The notes: generated from the sequence alone by a model not told the origin. 29,756 nucleotides of DNA from Saccoglossus kowalevskii (GCF_000003605.2 NW_003119425.1:1840782-1870537), one strand, 5' to 3'. Shown: positions 18,479 through 29,756, counted from the first letter of the stretch. Numbers and translations are program-made.

Positions 18479-20964
18479 GACACCATTACACATAACACCA
18501 TGTACAACAACACAATGTAAAACAGTACACATAAGTTCATTTAGAACATAACACAGAACACAACGTACAACATCACAATGTGAAACATTACACATATATT
18601 CATTTAGAACATTACACATACCTCCATGTGCAACATCACAATGTAAAACAGTACACATATATTCATTTAGAACATTACACATAACACCATGTACAACATC
18701 ACAATGTAAAACATTACACATATATTCATTTAGAACATTACACATAACACAATGTACAACATCACAATGTAAAACATTACAAATAAGTTCAATTAGAATA
18801 TTACACATAACACAATGTACAACATCACAATGTAAAACATTACACATATATTCATTTAGAACATTACACATACCTCCATGTGCAACATCACAATGTAAAA
18901 CAGTACACATATATTCATTTAGAACATTACACATAACACCATGTACAACATCACAATGTAAAACATTACACATATGTTCATTTAGAACATTAAACATAAC
19001 ACCATGTACAACATCACAATGTAAAACATTACACATATATTCATTTAGAACATTACACATACCTCCATGTGCAACATCACAATGTAAAACAGTACACATA
19101 TATTCATTTAAGAACATTACACATAACACCATGTACAACATCACAATGTAAAACATTACACATATGTTCATTTAAGAACATTAAACATAACACCATGTAC
19201 AACATCACAATGTAAAACATTTACACATAAGTTCATTTAGAACAATACACAGAACACAATGTACAACATCACAATGTAAAACATTACACATNNNNNNNNN
19301 NNNNNNNNNNNNNNNNNNNNNNNNNNNNNNNNNNNNNNNNNNNNNNNNNNNNNNNNNNNNNNNNNNNNNNNNNNNNNNNNNNNNNNNNNNNNNNNNNNNN
19401 NNNNNNNNNNNNNNNNNNNNNNNNNNNNNNNNNNNNNNNNNNNNNNNNNNNNNNNNNNNNNNNNNNNNNNNNNNNNNNNNNNNNNNNNNNNNNNNNNNNN
19501 NNNNNNNNNNNNNNNNNNNNNNNNNNNNNNNNNNNNNNNNNNNNNNNNNNNNNNNNNNNNNNNNNNNNNNNNNNNNNNNNNNNNNNNNNNNNNNNNNNNN
19601 NNNNNNNNNNNNNNNNNNNNNNNNNNNNNNNNNNNNNNNNNNNNNNNNNNNNNNNNNNNNNNNNNNNNNNNNNNNNNNNNNNNNNNNNNNNNAACATAAC
19701 ACCATGTACAACATCACAATGTAAAACATTTACACATAAGTTCATTTAGAACAATACACAGAACACAATGTACAACATCACAATGTAAAACATTACACAT
19801 ATATTCATTTAGAACATTACACATACCTCCATGTGCAACATCACAATGTAAAACAGTACACATATATTCATTTAGAACATTACACATAACACCATGTACA
19901 ACATCACAATGTAAAACATTACACATATATTCATTTAGAACATTACACATACCTCCATGTGCAACATCACAATGTAAAACAGTACACATATATTCATTTA
20001 GAACATTACACATAACACCATGTACAACATCACAATGTAAAACATTTACACACAAGTTCATTTAGAACAATACACAGAACACAATGTACAACATCACAAT
20101 GTAAAACATTACACATATATTCATTTAGAACATTACACATACCTCCATGTGCAACATCACAATGTAAAACAGTACACATATATTCATTTAGAACATTACA
20201 CATAACACCATGTACAACATCACAATGTAAAACAGTACACATATATTCATTTAGAACATTACACATAACACCATGTACAACATCACAATGTAAAACATTA
20301 CACATATGTTCATTTAGAACATTACACATAACACCATGTACAACATCATAATGTAAAACAGTACACATAAGTTCATTTAGAACATAACACAGAACACAAT
20401 GTACAACATCACAATGTGAAACATTACACATATATTCATTTAGAACATTACACATACCTCCATGTGCAACATCACAATGTAAAACATTACACATATATTC
20501 ATTTAGAACATTACACATACCTCCATGTGCAACATCACAATGTAAAACAGTACACATATATTCATTTAGAACATTACACATAACACCATGTACAACATCA
20601 CAATGTAAAACATTACACATATATTCATTTAGAACATTACACATAACACAATGTACAACATCACAATGTAAAACATTACAAATAAGTTCAATTAGAACAT
20701 TACACATAACACAATGTACAACATGGTAATGTAAAACATTACAAATATATTCATTTAGAACATTACACATAATACAATGTACAACATCATAATGTAAAAC
20801 ATTACAAATAAGTTCAATTAGAACATTACACATAACACAATGTACAAAATGGTAATGTAAAACATTACAAATATATTCATTTAGAACATTACACATAACA
20901 CCATGTACAACATCACAATGTAAAACATTTACACATAAGTTCATTTAGAACAATACACATAAGT
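18479..20964 (-). repeat. 63-bp minisatellite array with higher-order variants
   Basis: Tandem units of 63 bp carry the words ACACCATGTACAACATCACA, ATGTAAAACATTACACATAT and ATTCATTTAGAAC. About 2.1 kb (some 33 units) is visible around the gap. Main variants are ACATAACACCATGTAC, ACATACCTCCATGTGC (with AACAGTACAC) and ACAGAACACAATGTAC; the first two often alternate, giving a 126-bp higher-order repeat. Because 63 is a multiple of 3, the minus strand stays open for long stretches as a 21-residue repeat (MCNVLNEYMCNVLH and so on). Variant units with an extra T (ACATTTACAC) shift the frame. I regard this as non-coding satellite. Confidence 0.93.
19292..19692. other. Assembly gap, 401 N, inside the minisatellite
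   Basis: Runs of N with array units on both sides. The true length of the array is therefore unknown, and the gap size may be an estimate. Confidence 0.99.
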
Positions 20965-21099
20965 TCACATAATAAATGTAAAAAAAACTACCCAAACAGA
21001 TGTATATGATTGATACTAAAACACTGCTTTTTAGAAATATGCAATCTGATATGAAAAGATGCTACAACAGCCATCACCATGGGGAAACATAATACTCAC
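20965..21099 (-). other. ADPRH: Start of the ADPRH intron downstream of the exon at 21100
   Basis: The donor GTGAGT follows the exon directly. If the intron were retained, the frame would run 18 more residues to a stop at 21031-21033. No final exon was found here, and the minisatellite follows. The real last exon probably lies beyond the array, outside what I could recognise. Confidence 0.5.
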
Positions 21100-21253
21100 T
21101 TTATAATTGCATTCTGGTACATCTTGATATCCATAAAGTATACCCCACCAACATGCACCTATAACACCAGTAGAATCACTATCACCACAGTGAAACATTG
21201 CATGACTACAAAACTTACACCAGTCATCTCTAGCACCAAGGAGAGCATCATAT
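21100..21253 (-). CDS. ADPRH: ADP-ribosylarginine hydrolase, internal exon with the C-terminal metal-binding loop
   Basis: Encodes YDALLGARDDWCKFCSHAMF then HCGDSDSTGVIGACWWGILY and GYQDVPECNYK. The GDSDST motif is the second magnesium-binding loop of the ARH/DraG fold; its Asp and Ser residues, which hold the binuclear Mg centre, are intact (human ARH1 reads HGGDSDSTAAIAGCWWG). ARH1 removes ADP-ribose from arginine side chains in the cytosol. Boundaries are ACAG/ATATG at the acceptor and AAA/GTGAGT at the donor, exit phase 0. About 30 C-terminal residues should follow in an exon I could not find. Confidence 0.95.
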
Positions 21254-21592
21254 CTGTTTGCAACAATGTATACATATAAGCATGATCTGATATGCAAAGG
21301 TCGCATGAATTTCAAAAAAAAATTTGAGAAAAAATCACAACAATGTACATTTTTACAAAGTCAGTGATTTAAAAATACTTATAGTTTTTATCTCAGCTTG
21401 TTTTTCTATGTCATTGTGTTTTCACAGAGTTGACCTTTGGTTTGACTTTTGAAAGTGATAAAAAATAGCTGCTCATTTCTAGAACCAAGATTCTTTCAAC
21501 AAATGAATCCATGTGTACACTGTGCTTGCTATGTGATTTTATTGATTAGAAATGCATACAGCGGACTCGTGCAGAATCCCAAATCTACTTAC
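21254..21592 (-). other. ADPRH: ADPRH intron
   Basis: GT-AG intron of 339 bp between two ADPRH exons, with donor GTAAGT just below 21593. Nothing recognisable inside. Confidence 0.9.
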
Positions 21593-21766
21593 GCTATCAT
21601 TGGTGCATCGTGTCCACTGGCTCCACCCCAGCCATCCCAACTGATTGATGAATAGAATGCATCACGCTCTTTGATGCCAAATGTTTCAGGAAATTGTGGT
21701 TCAGATTTGCCGTCATAAATCTTGCGTAGTTTAAGATATTCTTTCCAACTGTCTTCGAAATAGGAC
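21593..21766 (-). CDS. ADPRH: ADP-ribosylarginine hydrolase, internal exon
   Basis: Encodes [20 protein letters not shown], then [20 protein letters not shown], then [19 protein letters not shown]. This aligns with the human ARH1 segment containing YLKLRGILDG, FPESFGVKERD and [17 protein letters not shown], which lies in the helical domain before the last metal loop. The SGHDAPMIA stretch lines the substrate cleft. Boundaries are CTAAAG/GTCC (a slightly unusual acceptor with little pyrimidine) and ATAGC/GTAAGT. Phases fit both sides: 174 nt, 1+171+2. Confidence 0.95.
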
Positions 21767-21971
21767 CTTTAGTCAAAATTTAAGGTTTCATGTTTTAAAA
21801 TGAGTAAGAGAGAAATACTAATTATGCAAAGATACTGGTACATTATTACTCAATTTTCATAAAATAACTACGTACTATATTTTTAGGTTTTATTTTCACT
21901 TAATCTTTTGACCACCAGACTTTTTCTGCATTTTTTCCTATATTCTTTAATATTTCTGGGAATTTAGGTGA

Positions 21972-22200
21972 GGGTTCTTCGAACCCGCCTATTCACATAG
22001 TTCATACCCACCATAGACTCCGGTCAGTCAAAATGACTATTTTGAACTGTAGGCATTAATCAGCGATTCTGTCGGTGACGGAGAGATAGAATCTAGGTCA
22101 GGGGAAGCCCCATGACCTCAAGATTCTTTTACCCCTTACGTCACGAACCCACGTGACCGAGGCCACATGGCAGCGCCATAGGTAGCCAATCACTCTGGTT
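21972..22200. promoter_or_regulatory. Terminal region of the DIRS-like element with hairpin, E-box and CCAAT
   Basis: It holds the perfect hairpin GGGTTC-TTC-GAACCC (21972-21986), a CACGTG E-box near 22151 and a CCAAT box (AGCCAATCA) near 22184. DIRS terminal repeats carry the element promoter and form inverted ends, so these motifs fit. The matching opposite terminal repeat was not found, in line with loss of the 5' end. Confidence 0.4.
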
Positions 22201-22240
22201 CCTTTCTCTCCACCTCGAGGACAGAGTCAGACACCGATAG

Positions 22241-22465
22241 GTGGCAGGTTTTTCCGAGCAAACAGAAAAAAAGAATGATGAAAGTCTTTTCCCAGTCCGG
22301 GATGAAAACAAACTCAAAACCTTCGATAAGACCCAAGAAGAGTGGTGTCTTACCTTGCCTGTGCTGTCCCCGAAGCAAAAAGCCAATGCTGCTGTGGTGA
22401 CAGGGTTCGGTGCGCCCGAGAAAGCTAGACCCAAGCCGAATTCGCGGGTGATAAGCTTGAAGTAG
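22241..22465 (+). other. Plus-strand open frame in the DIRS terminal part, origin unclear
   Basis: A 74-codon frame lies antisense to the rest of the element. It has charged, protein-like composition (EQTEKKNDESLFPVRDENK, QKANAAVVTGFGAPEKARPK) but no ATG at its 5' end, and is closed by a stop just upstream. It could be an inverted fragment of the missing gag region or chance antisense openness; the minus frames here are also open. I do not recognise the protein. Confidence 0.25.
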
Positions 22466-22530
22466 GACCGAAACAGTTCGCATGAGGGCGTAGGTCGAAA
22501 AAAGCGAAACCTGGGAGCTTCCAGGAAGTG

Positions 22531-23695
22531 CTAGTGGTACAGACAATCTGCCTGCAAGAATGCCGAGACTGACTTATCGCCTATGCGCAGGGGCCCCTGC
22601 GGTCGTTCGGGTTGGGTCAGTAAAGCCTGATCCGCTACAACGGGGCCTAACCTGAAGAGACCCTGCTCAATAGATTGGGTGTCTCTTAGGTAGTAGTTGA
22701 TGAAGACGTTCTGCGTTCTCCAGAAGCCTGCCCTCAGAATGTGTTCGAGGGGGCGCCTGACGCTAGCGCTAGTAAGTTAGCAATCGCACGGACCTCATGT
22801 GCTCGTACTTGGTGCCTCTGCAAGGTCTGTGTTGAGGAGGATAGTGTATTATAGACCTCCAGTACAGTCGCAGTAATCCACCTGGAGATGGAAGTCAGGG
22901 AAGCCGGCTTATCCTGTTTGCCAGGGCCGTAACACAAAAACATGTGTTTGGTTCCCCGTCTGGAAAACCTGGTACAATTCTTGTAGCAACTCAGCGCTCG
23001 GACCGGGCAGAGAAGCAATTTCTCCTCCTGATCCTCCAGACCGACAATATTTGACAGCCGGGGGATGACGATCGGTTGAGGATCGTGTCCTGGTATTTGG
23101 TTCTTGGCGAGAAACCCAATTCGTGTCTTTAGTACAACTTGATCATCCATAAAGGCAGCACAGCCGTCCACGAAGGACAGTGCGCCTAGCTCTGACCGGC
23201 GTCTACCAGAGGTGAGGGCCAGTAGAAAGACTGTTTTCCACGTCAAAAACTTGAGCGATGCTGAAACCAGGGGCTCAAAGGGAGGTCTGCTTAGGGCTGA
23301 TAAAACAACCGACAGGTCCCAATTGGGCGGTTCCCTTGATCGGGCCCTGGGCCTCTGATTATGGAAAGCAGTAAACAGTCTCCTAATAATGGAACAATCG
23401 GCTAGACTTGACCCCAAAGAGTTTTCTATGGCGGGGAACAAGGCTGACCTGTAGCCAACGATCGCTGCGTAGGACAGACCCACTTCGTCAAACAAGTGGA
23501 CAAAGAAGTCTGCTACCTGGCTGATAGAGGGATGGCATGGATCAATCTCCCTTCCACTACACCAACTGGTGTATGCTCGCCATTTTGAGTCATAGGCAGC
23601 GTTGGTGGAATCCCTGTTCGCCCTGGCCAGGACGTTGGCAGCCCGCTTAGATAGACCTTTTGTCTGCGCGAGTCTACTGAGAGCCTCCATGCGTG
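22531..23695 (-). pseudogene. Tyrosine recombinase of the DIRS-like element, frameshifted
   Basis: The main frame (22734-23690) holds the N-terminal SAM-like region (SKRAANVLARANRDSTNAAY, SKWRAYTSWC) and the catalytic domain. The first catalytic Arg is in TSGRRRSELGAL and the His-x-x-Arg box in RAHEVRAIA. A one-base change near 22740 moves the rest to another frame, where the region with the active Tyr (FINYYLRD) continues to a TAG at 22531-22533. A second frame change lies at the 5' side near 23670, where HAWRLS-type sequence sits in a different frame. The catalytic residues survive as codons but no longer lie in one frame, so it is inactive. Confidence 0.9.
22532..22547. repeat. 16-bp direct repeat, internal copy
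   Basis: TAGTGGTACAGACAAT here is identical to 25336-25351 at the outer 5' edge of the element. This copy overlaps the end of the recombinase frame. Confidence 0.9.
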
Positions 23696-23817
23696 TAAGT
23701 GGTACACTGCTGGGCTTGTTGGTAGTGTGCCGTCCGGATGGGACAGCAAGTCTGGTATGTCCGGCAGCACTACCGGTATTTCGACTATCATTTCCAGCGG
23801 GAGCGGAAACCAGGCCT

Positions 23818-25350
23818 TTAATAAGCAGGTGGAGTTAATAAGCAGGTGGGCTCTTGTCGAAGTTTCTCCAGTACCCGGTGAATTAGCGGGAAGGGAGGAA
23901 AGGCGTACGCATCCATGTGGGACCAGGGGATCGATAAGGCGTCCACGACCCAGGCTCCTGATGTCGGCAGGAGTGTTACGTACGTCGGGAGCTTGGCATT
24001 GCGGGGTGCGGCAAACAGGTCTATCTTTGGACCGTCCCACAGCCGAAACAGCCTTGAGGCTACCCACTGGGGGATCTGCCACTCCATGTTCTGGAGATGG
24101 AGGCACCTCGAAAGGGTGTCTGCCAGACCATTTCTCACCCCTGGAAGGTGGTGTGCGGTTAGCTCCACATTGTATTCCAGGCACCAAAGGAGAATTTGCT
24201 CTGCTAGGACCGACAATGATGGGGAACGCGTCCCCCCCCCTCCTTGTTGATGTAGGAGACCACTGCTGTGTTGTCTGTGCGGAGCAGGACTCTGTGGTCT
24301 CGAACTTCGGGTCGAAAGCGTGAATATGCTAGGTGCACTGCTTTCAGCTCGAGCCAGTTGATATGGTGGTCCCGAACCAACTGCGGGGGCCATATTCCTT
24401 GGGCTTGTTTGTCCAATAGATGCGGTCCCCACCCTTGGAGGGAGGCATCTGTTACCAGAGTCATAGCTGTGATGAGTGGGTCCAAGGGGACCCCCTGTCT
24501 GAGGTTGGTCAGTGACGACCACCAGGACAGGGTTTCCTTTACTTGGTCCGGGATCAATACCCGTCTGTTTAGTTCCCTTAGGTGAGCTCGGTGTTCTAAT
24601 AACAAGCGTTGGACCGGGCAGCTGCGTAGTGCGACCTGGGGGAACTACCCTTCGAACGGAGGTCATCATTCCGATGAGCCGCATTAGTTCTCGGAGGGAC
24701 ACTGAAGGAACGCTGACTAGGCGTTCTGCTAGGTTGCTTAGTCAACCAGTCGTCTAGGTACGGATTGATGTGTACCGACATTTGGTGGAGCAGCAGTACT
24801 ACCTAATTCATCACTCTGGTGAACATGTAGGGCGCTGTGAATAGGGGAGCACCTGAAATTTGAATACTTGGCCTAGATGGGCGAATCGAAGGAGAAGGCA
24901 ACTTGCTGGATGCATTGGTATGTGCAGGTAAGCATCACATAAGTCTAAAGAGGCTAGCCAGTCGAGCCGGTGGATGGAGAGTAGGACACTGGATGGTGTC
25001 TCCATGCGGAACTGATCGAGAAGAACATACTGGTTTAGTCTGCTTAGGTCCAGAACCGGACGCCAGCCGCCTGTAGATGTTGGTACTACGAATACATTTG
25101 AGTAGAAGCCCGGCTGAACTATTCTGTGTATGGCGCCCTTTCTTAGCAAACTGTCTACTTCCTGTCTGACTGCTTCCGCTTTGCGGGGATCCCCTGGCAG
25201 TGCCCCCAATGGGGGAGACACTGACAGGGGCGGTGGAGAAGACAGTGGTATTCTGTAACCGCGTGTGACCACCTGGAGCGTCCAGGGATCGGTTACCCGC
25301 TGCCTCCAAGCCGGAATGCACCGGCGCAATCTGCGTAGTGGTACAGACAA
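23818..25350 (-). pseudogene. Reverse transcriptase-RNase H of the DIRS-like element, frameshifted
   Basis: The RT fingers and palm are seen in order: NVFVVPTSTGGWRPVLDLSR, motif A LDLCDAYLHIPM, and after a frame change motif C with YLDDW. RNase H follows with LVTDASLQGWG, INWLELKAV, LLRTDNTAVVSYI and GVRNGLADTLSR, which supply all four acidic residues. The tether KIDLFAAPRN and its following residues match the region between RNase H and recombinase in DIRS elements. Breaks: a small indel near 24845, an in-frame TAG near 24805, another shift between 24700 and 24600, and a C-rich run near 24230. It was once complete and is now dead. Confidence 0.9.
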
Positions 25351-25351
25351 T
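25336..25351. repeat. 16-bp direct repeat, copy at the truncated 5' edge of the DIRS element
   Basis: Same 16 bases and same direction as at 22532-22547. It marks the point where recognisable element sequence stops and AT-rich intron starts, so it may record how the truncation happened. Confidence 0.9.
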
Positions 25352-25559
25352 TAAAGCTTGGTAACATCTCAGTTTGTACTCATTGATATTCACAACTTTG
25401 TTCGCTATCTTTGTTTATGTGAGACCCATATATCTTGCGCATGCGTGGTGAAACGACTACCGCCCTATAGCATTTAAAGGCTTTAAACATAATTCATGCA
25501 AAATTGAATTGTTGAGAAACTCTGTAAATACAGTATATAGCATTCTCAGGGTTATGAAG

Positions 25560-25771
25560 TACTGTAGAATACTTTATTTTCGCTTGGAATTTATTTTCGC
25601 TATTTTTGCTGAAGGATTATTCCGTGAAAATAAAATCCAGCGAATATACTTTTTGTTCATATCTTTCACATTAAACTCATCAAAAATCAGTGAAAATAAA
25701 TTCCATATAAAACGCTTAAAATGCCTTTTCAGCGAAAATTAATTCTAGCGAAAATAAAATATTCCACAGTA
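25560..25771 (+). mobile_element. Palindromic TA-flanked MITE, copy 6
   Basis: 212 bp, starting TACTGTAGAATACTTTATTT and ending AATATTCCACAGTA. Orientation and length equal those of copies 1 and 2, with only scattered differences. It lies about 50 bp from the donor of the ADPRH exon at 25821. Confidence 0.88.
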
Positions 25772-25820
25772 TTCCATTCAAGCAAACAATCCCTTTTTTT
25801 TTTGAAGAATTTTTGCTTAC

Positions 25821-25917
25821 CAATTGGCTTTACAATCTGCAGCATGCCTTTCTTCTGTTTCTATGTAATTCAGTGCTTTAGGCAAGCATTTCATTAGTCC
25901 ATTTCCCCACTCATTCA
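25821..25917 (-). CDS. ADPRH: ADP-ribosylarginine hydrolase, internal exon
   Basis: Encodes VNEWGNGLMKCLPKALNYI followed by ETEERHAADCKANW, with split codons at both ends. It aligns with the human ARH1 segment WGKGLMELLPEAKKYI, a helix-rich part between the His-rich region and the YLKLR helix. The acceptor TTGTAG/TGAATG and donor AATTG/GTAAGC are both good. At 97 nt (2+93+2) its phases match both neighbouring exons. This part of ARH1 is its least conserved, which explains the weaker match here. Confidence 0.93.
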
Positions 25918-28389
<2,472 letters not shown>

Positions 28390-28462
28390 CTGTGATTGAA
28401 TGGTATTGTGTATGCACCAGGTTCACGCGACAGTGCACCGACTGAATTTATTGTAGTCGCAC
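28390..28462 (-). CDS. ADPRH: ADP-ribosylarginine hydrolase, upstream internal exon
   Basis: Encodes ATTINSVGALSREPGAYTIP then FNHR, matching human ARH1 GGASVHNAMQL...WRIPFN. It leads straight into the GGGCGAAMR exon. The acceptor CTATTAG/GTGCG and donor CACAG/GTAAGC are good; 73 nt, 2+69+2. The N-terminal exons, which would carry the first metal motif (SDDT in the family) and about 100 residues, were not found in 28463-29756 and are presumably beyond the window edge. The gene is therefore partial here. Confidence 0.92.
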
Positions 28463-28536
28463 CTAATAGAGAGATATATAATAACAATGTATTATACCAT
28501 TTATAATATTATCATATGCAACTGAGATATCCATAC

Positions 28537-28936
28537 ACAGTTGGGGGGGGCAAGGGTTATTTTCGTTCAACGTAATTGCAATATTTTTTTGTTCATACAA
28601 CGAAAATTGAAAAAATAAATTCCGTAATTCTGTAATCACAGGATAGACGTACAACGTAATCAATCAAATATTTTTTTCGTACACTGTAAAAATGTGTCAT
28701 TTTTCTCAGTACGTACAAGAATTTACATCCAAATAAAAAAAATTCGTGAAGAATAATCCAGGGAAATTACATTTTCGAAACTGTAAAACGACTAGATGAC
28801 ACAATTCACAGCAAAATTCAATTTTCACTTTAAACTGTAAAAACGTCTTTTTTTTCCTTCTAGATTTTAAAAGCCCTTTTTATTTCACGTAAAACTGTAC
28901 CAGCTAACCCCCTCCCCCTTGCCCCCCATTACAGTT
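28537..28936. mobile_element. Candidate foldback element with G-rich/C-rich ends
   Basis: The left end ACAGTTGGGGGGGGCAAGGG (28537-28556) is roughly complementary to the right end CTCCCCCTTGCCCCCCATTA plus CAGTT (28912-28936). Inside are TTTTCGTTCAACGTAA and TTCACGTAAAAC type words in inverted placement. The ends are low complexity, so the call is tentative. Confidence 0.4.
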
Positions 28937-29117
28937 ATATTCGATTTCCATTCAAAGTTGTTGTTTTTTTACTACATGTACAAGGTACCAAGATCTGGCA
29001 AGACAACTATGTTTTATTACTCCTTACCAATACTAGTATAAGGTGGTTAGACAAAGATTGGTACTGTTGGCGATCCGCTCCGCTCCGCTAGGATTGCCCT
29101 TATAATCACTTTTGTCG

Positions 29118-29145
29118 TTTTGTGTGTGTGTGTGTCTGTGTGTGT
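29118..29145. repeat. Short (GT)n microsatellite
   Basis: A run of TG/GT dinucleotides with one interruption (CTGTG). Confidence 0.9.
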
Positions 29146-29172
29146 ACATTTCCAGTGTTCACTATTATTTCT

Positions 29173-29756
29173 TCTGTGATTTTTTTGGCTTGGCCGATTT
29201 CGTTCAAACTTGGCAGGTAGGTCACACCTTAACCCTAGTTATAAGGAAAAATCTGAAAATTTTTTTTGGCCCACCGTTGCCATAGCAACAGCCAAAAAAC
29301 TGATTTTTGGATAGCTTCGCGCCAAATGTATCTCCTCCTACAAATTTGGGATAAAACACTTCAGACATAGCTCATTCTACTCAGCTTGAGTGTGGGCACA
29401 AAGTTACCATTTGAATTTTTGATATCTGTTTTCATTACCGAGAAATTTGACCCTAAATTTGGGGTAACTTTTCACCAGCAACGGCTTTTAACTCCTCTGT
29501 GATTGTTTCGGCTCGGCCGGTTTTGTTCATACTTCACAGGTAGGTCGTGCCGTCACTAATTGGAAAACAATCCTGGCCCACCATTGCCATTGCAACATCC
29601 AAAAACTGATTTTTGAATACTTTCGCCCCAAATGTATTACCTCCTACCAGTTTTATCGGTGTCGCTGGGTGTATATGATAAAGGGAAGTTGTGCAACCAA
29701 ATTTGCCGAGTTCGCAGTTTTTCGCCAATAAAAAAATAACTAAGGCAACAACTCAC
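29173..29756. repeat. Tandem repeat with 323-bp unit, incomplete at window end
   Basis: TCTGTGAT then GGCTTGGCCGATTTCGTTCA and GGCAGGTAGGTC at 29173 onward are repeated at 29496 onward as TCTGTGAT, GGCTCGGCCGGTTTTGTTCA and ACAGGTAGGTC. Later words repeat too: GGCCCACCGTTGCCAT and GGCCCACCATTGCCAT, and AAAACTGATTTTTG twice. Copies are about 80% alike by eye. The second copy runs to the window edge, so more copies may follow. No coding sequence was seen. Confidence 0.85.

Larger units (their letters stand above)
21968..25351 (-). mobile_element. Degenerate, 5'-truncated DIRS-like retrotransposon
   Basis: In the minus direction the order is reverse transcriptase, RNase H, tyrosine recombinase, then a terminal region. 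That is the order of DIRS-order elements, which integrate by a recombinase rather than a DDE integrase. G+C is clearly higher than in the host intron. The 5' part (gag) is missing. Several frameshifts and at least one in-frame stop make it inactive. The 3' end is placed near the hairpin GGGTTC-TTC-GAACCC (21972-21986), and the 5' end at the 16-bp repeat that ends at 25351. Both limits are estimates. Confidence 0.88.
21767..25820 (-). other. ADPRH: ADPRH intron hosting a DIRS element and MITE copy 6
   Basis: A 4.05-kb GT-AG intron; its size comes mostly from the DIRS-like retroelement (about 3.4 kb) and one 212-bp MITE. The flanks, 21767-21967 and 25352-25559, are AT-rich and featureless. Confidence 0.88.
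28463..29169 (-). other. ADPRH: Upstream ADPRH intron
   Basis: No further ADPRH exon recognised. It holds a candidate inverted-repeat element at 28537-28936, a CCGCT triple repeat near 29074-29090 and a (GT)n run near 29118-29145. Confidence 0.5.

Noticed and set aside
18404-20944. Long minus-strand ORFs (255, 115, 304 codons) as a Cys-rich repeat protein
   Set aside because: They are read straight through a 63-bp satellite whose period is a multiple of three. Frame breaks occur with variant units, there are no introns or flanking signals, and two further frames run through N bases.
21972-21986. tRNA T-arm-like hairpin GGGTTC-TTC-GAACCC as a tRNA or SINE head
   Set aside because: No acceptor stem, D-arm or A-box could be found around it; it fits better as part of the retroelement end.

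Overview
This window is AT-rich animal (metazoan) nuclear DNA. Genes are split by GT-AG introns of 0.3 to 4 kb, repeats are dense, and there is one assembly gap (19292-19692, 401 N). The two recognisable genes, mitochondrial thioredoxin (TXN2) and ADP-ribosylarginine hydrolase (ADPRH/ARH1), together with a DIRS-type tyrosine-recombinase retroelement and TA-flanked MITEs, suggest a marine invertebrate. I cannot name the species from sequence alone.

Layout. 1-800: decayed AT-rich tandem repeats and a LINE-like tail. About 870-7000, minus strand: TXN2, with three coding exons (2992-3226, 4058-4198, 5372-5457; 153 aa) and a likely non-coding first exon ending at 6886. About 6890-7170: probable bidirectional promoter with two CRE-like sites. 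About 7170-12950, plus strand: an uncharacterised gene with a 5'UTR exon, one large coding exon (8718-9711) and two homologous 3' exons (11210-11297, 12630-12910). Those two exons appear to give alternative C-termini. 12950-18130: intergenic, with MITEs, a 128-bp tandem duplication and one CpG-richer patch. 18137-20964: minisatellite array with a 63-bp unit, invaded by a LINE tail with an (ATT)15 end and holding the gap. 21100-28462, minus strand: five internal exons of ADPRH; first and last exons are not seen. One ADPRH intron holds a dead DIRS-like element (about 21968-25351). 29170-29756: a 323-bp tandem repeat running off the window.

The genes do not form a pathway. TXN2 is mitochondrial redox, ADPRH reverses arginine ADP-ribosylation, and the plus-strand gene is unknown. 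The only functional link visible is the probable shared promoter between TXN2 and the unknown gene. The best lead for something undescribed is that unknown gene: its duplicated exon 3 is out of phase with exon 4, so including it swaps the proline-rich tail for a short end. No wholly new system could be demonstrated from sequence alone.
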